In this document: in pieces, positions 57,853 through 64,000 of the stretch
Layout: each line of letters opens with the position of its first letter
How positions within the stretch are numbered: the first letter of the stretch is position 1
Assembly (NCBI GenBank): GCA_027924585.1
Contig: BSBM01000151.1
Location: 13,104,001 to 13,168,000, forward strand
Source: Larix kaempferi
Taxonomy: Eukaryota; Streptophyta; Pinopsida; Pinales; Pinaceae
Direction: 5' to 3'
DNA length: 64,000 nt
Translations under genes and position numbers: made by a program
Notes under the pieces: generated by a model
Database searches by the model: none
The model's input: the letters and a program-made list of their open reading frames with translations, nothing else
What the model was told of the DNA's origin: nothing

Positions 57853-58985
57853 AATTTTTTTTTTCGTGGAAAAAAAAGCGTAATTTCATTTCATCCTTAA
57901 GAGTACGAAAATACATTGATCATCTTCACTCATAGAGAGTGGAATTTAGAGCTTTCTAAGATATACTTCTGACATCTGTCTAATAAAAACATTGATGTTC
58001 TCACCACGTGAGCATTAACATCGATTACAAAGGTATACTTGATCATTGAGTTCAAAACTTTAATATCTTTTAACAACATTATATATCTTCCTGTACTTAA
58101 TAGAAGGTTATAAGTAACTGTATAATACAAAAAAACATGATATAATCCATCAGAATGTTCAATTAAAACCATCATGTAAACATTATCATGTCCTCATTCT
58201 ATGAAAGACCGGTGGAAAAACTCCCTTCCCACCCCATCTTCATATTCATTAACTTTCCAAAGGCCTTCCCTCAGCATCAACCCTTCTTTCGAGGCCTTGT
58301 CCGCCTCTGTGTTGCTTTCACAAAAAATGTGCCTGCAATTAAAAGTTTCAAAAGTGTGAGTGACATTCTGTATTTGTTCCACTACTGCAACAATTTGCCG
58401 GTTGTTGCATTGAAAAGAGCCATCAACCCACTTGATCACATTCATAGAGTCTCCATACACCGTAATGTTTCTAACCGTCCGTTCCATAGCAAAGGAGATA
58501 AGTAATTTAAGGCTGAGAATCTCTGCCTAGTTATTGGTCCCCCTCCCAAAACCAAATGACATCACAAAGTAATGAACTGGTGACAAGAAAAGAAGTGCCC
58601 CTCCCCCACAAAGGTCATTCTGGCAAGCCCCATCAAAGAATCCCCAAGGCTGAGAAAGATCGATATCCACTGGTTGTATACTTCTTGGGAATGAGTTTGG
58701 TTTGATTCGTTTGATGGCCAAGAAGATCCCACAATTGTTTATAGCTGATAAAGCAGGAAGACCAGCAATGTCAGAGAACAGACATTTATTCTGAGAGATC
58801 CAAATCCCCCAGATTATAATAGGTGGAAGAGCTTTAAAGGAGGAAAAAGCAGGATTATGAGACCAACATCTCCAAGCCTCTTCGCGAGAGTTCCCTGACC
58901 AATGGAAAGTTACATTTAGGATTCGAGAAACAATTCTCCAAACCTTAGCAATAAAGCTACATTGAAGGAACAAAGCAGGGTTGAT
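57853..58985 (-). mobile_element. Second 5'-truncated LINE, minus strand
   Basis: On the minus strand, a frame from 58973 to 58527 reads ALPPIIIWGIWISQNKCLF, PWGFFDGACQNDLCGGGA and FGRGTNN and is then broken by a stop at 58529. It continues at 58487-58194 with ITVYGDSMNVIKW and SNTEADKASKEG: an RNase H with D, D and D words and an AEI glutamate after the stop. The 3' tail is at 57853 (T11 on the plus strand). The whole LINE upstream of the RNase H linker is missing. No target duplication was found. Confidence 0.82.
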
Positions 58986-59739
58986 TTTAAGGATGAATTT
59001 TAGCCCATGGGCGAATTTAAAGGGTCACCAAAAATAAGTGGGCAAATTTTTAAAATGAAAACATTTTTTTTTAATTTAATAGATTAGCCCACAATTTATT
59101 AAACCAATAAATATGTGAAATGGAATCGCCCATGAGGGAAAATGGGGAAGAGGGGATTTAGCCAGTCAAAATATGGCCCAAATCGTGACATTGCCCCCGT
59201 GTTTTCGGTAATTGAGGTGAAAATCAGTTAGATCATCCACATATATCCAGTTTTGGAGGAGAATAGTGGGTATTTCACCCAATTTATGGATCGGAGGGTA
59301 AAGCGGAGGTACTTTGTCCCCCAATTTATGGATTATCAGGTAAATCAAAGGTAGTTCACCCCTGATTTATGGATTATTCGGTAAAATGGAGTTAGTTTTC
59401 CTTCGATTTGGGTTTGTGGAGCCATTATTTTGCTGAGAAGTTGGGGGTTTCAGCTTCCAAGAGTCCAAAAATGGTCCATATTTGAGAAAAACGTGGAAGG
59501 ATTTAGTTAACTGGGGACAATTTTGCACTTATATAATGCCCGCAAAAGTCAGCATGAAGTGTTATTTTGATTACGATTTGAGTCTTGACAGTGGCCAAGT
59601 GGATAGCAATTTCACGGTCACTGAGTGGAAAACTGAAAATATTTGGTTCCTTCGGTCTACAGACTTCATACATGTTAGTTTCTTTATCTGGTTCCTTCAG
59701 TCTACAAACTTCATACACGTTAGTTTCTTTTTTTAAATT
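58986..59739. repeat. Unannotated DNA with two short tandem repeats
   Basis: A unit of about 50 bp (caatttatggat, ggtaaa) repeats three times at 59275-59395. A unit of about 50 bp (ctggttccttcagtctac, aacttcatacacgttagttt) repeats twice at 59643-59736. No gene. Confidence 0.75.
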
Positions 59740-61589
59740 TTCTTCTCTAATTTCTAGCAGAAGCTGTGGAAATTATGGATAGATAATGGATTTCAAATTT
59801 CAATGTCCATTCTCCTTTGGTTACCTTCTTTTCTTGTCGGATTTCTATACTTGAATTATTAACAAGTTGGTCTAAGTGGAGATCAGGGGCAGAGCCACAA
59901 AGATATATCTCCTACTTATATAATTTGCACTAACAATATATTTCAACAGAGCAGTTAAATGAGGTCCAAAGCTCATACCATCAATCCTTGTTGTAGCTCC
60001 CTTCTATATATTTTTTCAGAACACCCAACAAATAGATAAATATATCATAATGTCGGAGCATATATTAGAAAAACAACAGACAACAACGAAATACAAGTGG
60101 ATTCCTGGGGGTAGAGGTAGTATCATTTTATTTGGTAACATCAATTGTTAGTTGATTGTTTCTCCTTCCTAACTCTATACTTCCTCTCATGTAGTGGAAG
60201 TCGGTTTTGGCTAGTTTTTCACCATTAGATGTTGTCCAACCCTCCATTATTCCTAGAGAGAAGATCCTCTCATGCCAGTAAATTGGCCTTCAGTTTCTTC
60301 AATTGAGAAAGGAAATAGGTAGTATTTTCACACAACCCCCTCACATATAATGTGATGATGAGTATCTTGGCTAGAACAAAGCAGTTTGTGTCTAAACAAC
60401 TACAGGAAAAAAACCATTCCCAAGCCCTCTCTCTCTATATTCAAAGAATTTATTTATGTTTTTTTAGTTTTTGATTGACATAACAATTTGGGTGAAAGAT
60501 GCTCTCCTCACATGGATGTGCTCAGATATCTCCCACTTATATATTTTAGGTATAAAAGTGTACATGTTTGTTTCTCGCAAATAATCAAGAGTCTACTAAT
60601 AATACTGCTTATGCTAAGCGAGGGAACCTTCCCAGTTTGTGTTGGAATACATGATCCATGATCACCACCTATATTAGCTACAGCTCTCATAATCATTATT
60701 ATGTTCAACTAGAGAACCCCATCATATCCCATGGTCTAGGGCTCATAATTTTGACTATTTTTTTGTTTGTATAGCAGAACAAAGCTTTCCATGAGTCCAG
60801 AAGTTCCAAACAAATTTAGTAATATGGCGGTGGCCAGTGGATCACTAACAACCACACCTAAGTCTTTTGAGCTCAGGACAGTTCATGGAAATATTACATA
60901 ACTCATTACATTAAAGTTTTAGAATTTAATAGGTCATATTCATCCTCCACTTTGATCATCACTATAGCCCCTTCCCTAGTTGTTTTTGACGTTGGTATTC
61001 TCAATAATATTTTTCTCAACTCTAAAGGAATTCCTTTCAAAGTGGTTGACCAAGGTTTGGAAGGATCTGTAGTTCTTAGTAATGTGAGTGTTTGACCAAT
61101 AGAAATCACAAAATAATTTTAGTAGGGACAAAAAATATTTCTAGTGGATGGGCACACCTAGGTTAGACTTAGGTGTTTGTAAATTCTATAAATTTCATAG
61201 AAATCACTTGAAGGTTTCCTTAAGAGGGGAATTAGAGCAGGTTTAGACACAACTCCTCTTCCCATGGAAATGAATTTTGTAGATAAATGGGACCTTTTAC
61301 TTCACACAATGCATGACATTTTTTCTTAGCCAGTCCTCATTCTAGTTAGCTCCTAGATTTGCTCAATTAAGGAAAATTATTGGTTTTGAAGTGATATCCC
61401 TAGAAATGTGTTGGAATTAGAAGAAGGTGAACCTTGTGTGATATCCCTAGAAATGTGAAGCTAGAGAGGCCTACTATACAGCACCATCCCATACAAAGAC
61501 ATTATTTTAGAGTAGGACAGTTAATGGAGATGCAATTCACCCATAATTCTCACAAAATTCCAATAGTAGCTCCTAACTTTGATGAGAAA
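59740..61589. other. Intergenic, no gene recognised
   Basis: AT-rich DNA. No open frame over about 70 codons and nothing resembling a known family. Some sentence-like repeats from the array to the right begin near 61590. Confidence 0.5.
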
Positions 61590-63715
61590 ACAATGTGAAA
61601 ATCTACTTAACTTCACCTAGAACATGTATGTTTGACCATCATCTATCCTAACTTAGGAGATGCAATTCACCTAAAACATGTATATTTGACCATCATCTAT
61701 CCTAACTTCCAATAGTAGCTCCTAACTCTAATGAAGAGAAGCACTATGTTCGAGGTTAGTTCCATCAATTGAAATGGTTTGATGTTTATGTTGTCTTCTC
61801 TATGGTGATGCCTCCCATATCATCCATGTGAACTTGAAGGATTGTGTTGTCTCCTCTATGGTGATGTCTCCCACGTCTGTAGGTTGATTTTACCACATTT
61901 GCAGGCTACCTTCACCACATTGCAAAATCTACCTAACTTCACCCAAAAACATGTATGTTTGACCATCATCTATCCTAAGTTAGGAGATGCAATTCACGTA
62001 AAACATGTACGTTTGACCATCATCTATCCTAACTTCCAATAGTAGCTCCTAAATTTAATGAAGAGAAGCACTATGTTGGAGGTTAGTTCCAACAATTTGG
62101 TTGGTAAACTGTGAAATGGTTTGATGTTTATGTTGTCTTATCTATAGTGTTTCCTTCCATATCATCCATGTGAACTTGAAGGCATGTTATGTCTTCTCTA
62201 TGGTGATGCATCCCACATTTGCAAGCTACTTTTACCACATTGCAAAATCTACCTAACTTCACCTAAAAACATGTATGTTTGACCATCATCTATCCTAAGT
62301 TAGGAGATGCGATTCACCTAAAACATGTATGTTTGACCATCATCTATACTAAATTCCAATAGTAGCTCCTAACTTTAATGAAGAGAAGCACTATGTTTGA
62401 GGTTAGTTCCAACAACTTGGTTGGTAAACTGTGAAATGGTTTGATGTTTATGTTGTCTTCTCTATGGTGATACCTCCCATATCATCCATGTGAACTTGAA
62501 GGCCCGTGTTTTCTTCTCTATGGTGACGCCTCCCACATTTGCAGGCTGCTTTTACCACATTTGCAGGTTACTTTTACCACATTGCAAAATCTACCTAACT
62601 TCACCTTAAAACATGTACATTTGACCATCATCTATCCTAAGTTAGGAGATGTAATTCACCTAAAACATGTACGTTTGACCATCATCTATGCTAACTTCCA
62701 ATAGTGGATCCTAACTTTAATGAACATAAGCACTCTGTTTGAGGTTAGTTCCAACAATTTGGTTAGTAAACAATGAAATGGTTTGATGTTTATGTTGTCT
62801 TCTCTATGGTGATGCCTCCCATATCATCCATGTGAACTTGAATGCATGTGTTGTCTTCTCTATGGTGATGCCTCCCATATTTGCAGACTGCTTTTACCAC
62901 ATTTGTGGGCTACTTTTACCACATTGAAAAATCTACCAACTTCACCTAAAAACATGTAAGTTTGACCATCATCTATCCTAACTTCCAATAGTAGCTCCTA
63001 ACTTTAATGAAGAGAAGCACTCTGTTTGAGGTTACTTCCAGCAATTTGGTTGGTAAACTGTGAAATGGCTTGATGTTTATTTTGTCTTCTCTATGGTTAT
63101 GCCTTCCATATCATCCATGTGAACTTGAAGGCATGTGTTTTCTGCTCTATGGTGATGCCTACCACATTTGTAGACTGCTTTTACCACATTTGCAGGCTAC
63201 TTTTACCACATTGCAAAATCTACCTCACTTCACCTAAAAACATGTACGTTTGACCATCATCTATCCTAAGTTAGGAGATGAAATTAACCTAAAACATGTA
63301 GGTTTGACTATCATATATCCTAACTTCCAATAGTAGCTCCTAACTTTAATGAGCAAACAATGGTCAAACATCCATGTTTTAGGTGAATTGCATCTCCTAA
63401 TTGGCAAACAATGTGCTAGGATGAACTATGAAGTTAGGATAGATGATGGTCAAACGTACATGTTTTAGCCTGTTTGGATGATCAGAATTAGTAAACAACA
63501 TGCGTATTGAAGAGAAGCACTCTGTTTGAGGTTAGTTCCAGCAATTTGGTTAGTAAACTGTGAAATGGTTTGATGTTTATGTTGTCTTCTCTATGGTGAT
63601 ACCTCCCATATCATCCATGTGAACTTGAAGACCTGTGATGTCTTCTCTATGGTGATGCATCCCACATTTGCAGGCTGCTTTTACCACATTTGTAGGCTAC
63701 TTTTACCACATTTGC
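61590..63715. repeat. Long tandem array, unit about 290-345 bp
   Basis: About six copies of a unit containing acatgtatgtttgaccatca, ttccaatagtagctcctaac, gaagagaagcac, tgtgaaatggtttgatgttt, gttgtcttctctatggtgat and ttttaccaca. The word ttgcaaaatctacc or a close form recurs at about 61920, 62240, 62583, 62924 and 63211. Units contain inner short repeats (ctatggtgatgcctccca and the twofold aaaacatgta). One segment, 63369-63470, is inverted. Confidence 0.92.
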
Positions 63716-64000
63716 TTAGTTTTGGTTCTATTTTGTGATTAAATAAAATTTGTAAATGTAATGAGATATTTATTTTCCTTAATGAATTGTCAACCACTGG
63801 AATATAAAGGCATGCATTTGGAATGTGAACAATTAGGGTAGTTGTAAAACCAAAATGTAAGGAGTACAAGTATAAATATGAAATTTGTGAATGAGAAAAG
63901 ACCCTTTGACTATTGATTTCAGTTGTGTAGTGTATATAGTTGTTGATTCCAAAGTTTTGTGAATGTGTATGGAGGCCCAAAATCTTGTCCAATCTATTTA
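63716..64000. other. Unannotated right edge
   Basis: AT-rich sequence after the array, no gene. It continues beyond the window. Confidence 0.5.

Noticed and set aside
57853-59100. Target-site duplication for the second minus-strand LINE
   Set aside because: The similar ttaatctatta words on the two sides are inverted, not direct, so they do not qualify.

Overview
The window is nuclear DNA of a land plant, most likely a seed plant with a large, repeat-rich, gene-poor genome; a gymnosperm is my guess, at low confidence. The evidence is plant-type Copia LTR retrotransposons, plant L1-type LINEs with a C-terminal RNase H, a thaumatin-like (PR-5) gene fragment, a plant RINGv exon, spliced genes with short GT-AG introns, and many tandem repeats. 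There are no bacterial or organellar features. Almost everything is mobile or repetitive DNA, and only one gene (31276-32586) looks intact.

Layout. 1-845: TCA microsatellite and CT-rich DNA. 1670-17945: one broken transposase-like gene (DFAENY/HGK motif family) split by two Copia insertions. Copia-1 (2897-9131) is young: its two 458-bp LTRs differ at about 3 sites and its target-site duplication (TSD) is aaaat. Copia-2 (10504-17449) is old, with TSD gattg. 19046-23908: two arrays of a 359-bp unit in opposite orientation, flanking a pair of 255-bp inverted repeats around a captured RINGv zinc-finger exon, a fold-back-like composite. 25534-27934 (minus): a seven-exon unknown gene with a triplicated exon and five stop codons. 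27935-31110: microsatellites, hairpins, a segment duplicated again at 36640-37570, and a 144-bp truncated LINE. 31276-32586: a two-exon gene of unknown function, 378 residues.

38004-44775: Copia-3, a relative of Copia-2, with TSD tatat. Both relatives lack gag, protease and integrase, keep RT-RNase H remnants, share a leader of about 2.5 kb and carry tandem arrays between RNase H and the 3' LTR. 44941-45346: promoter and start of a thaumatin-like gene, truncated. 46764-48735: a satellite-like array of a 111-bp higher-order unit. 49386-55464: an almost full-length L1-type LINE with a perfect 20-bp TSD; a second copy of the AT-rich target near 57800 has no insertion. 55905-58985: two more 5'-truncated LINEs on the minus strand. 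61590-63715: another tandem array, containing one inverted segment.

The window is therefore a layered record of insertions. A transposon-derived gene was hit by an old and then a young Copia; an AT-rich repeat was hit by LINEs; a defence-type gene was cut short beside a Copia insertion. Exon boundaries, TSDs and lineage calls were read by eye, and no database search was possible.
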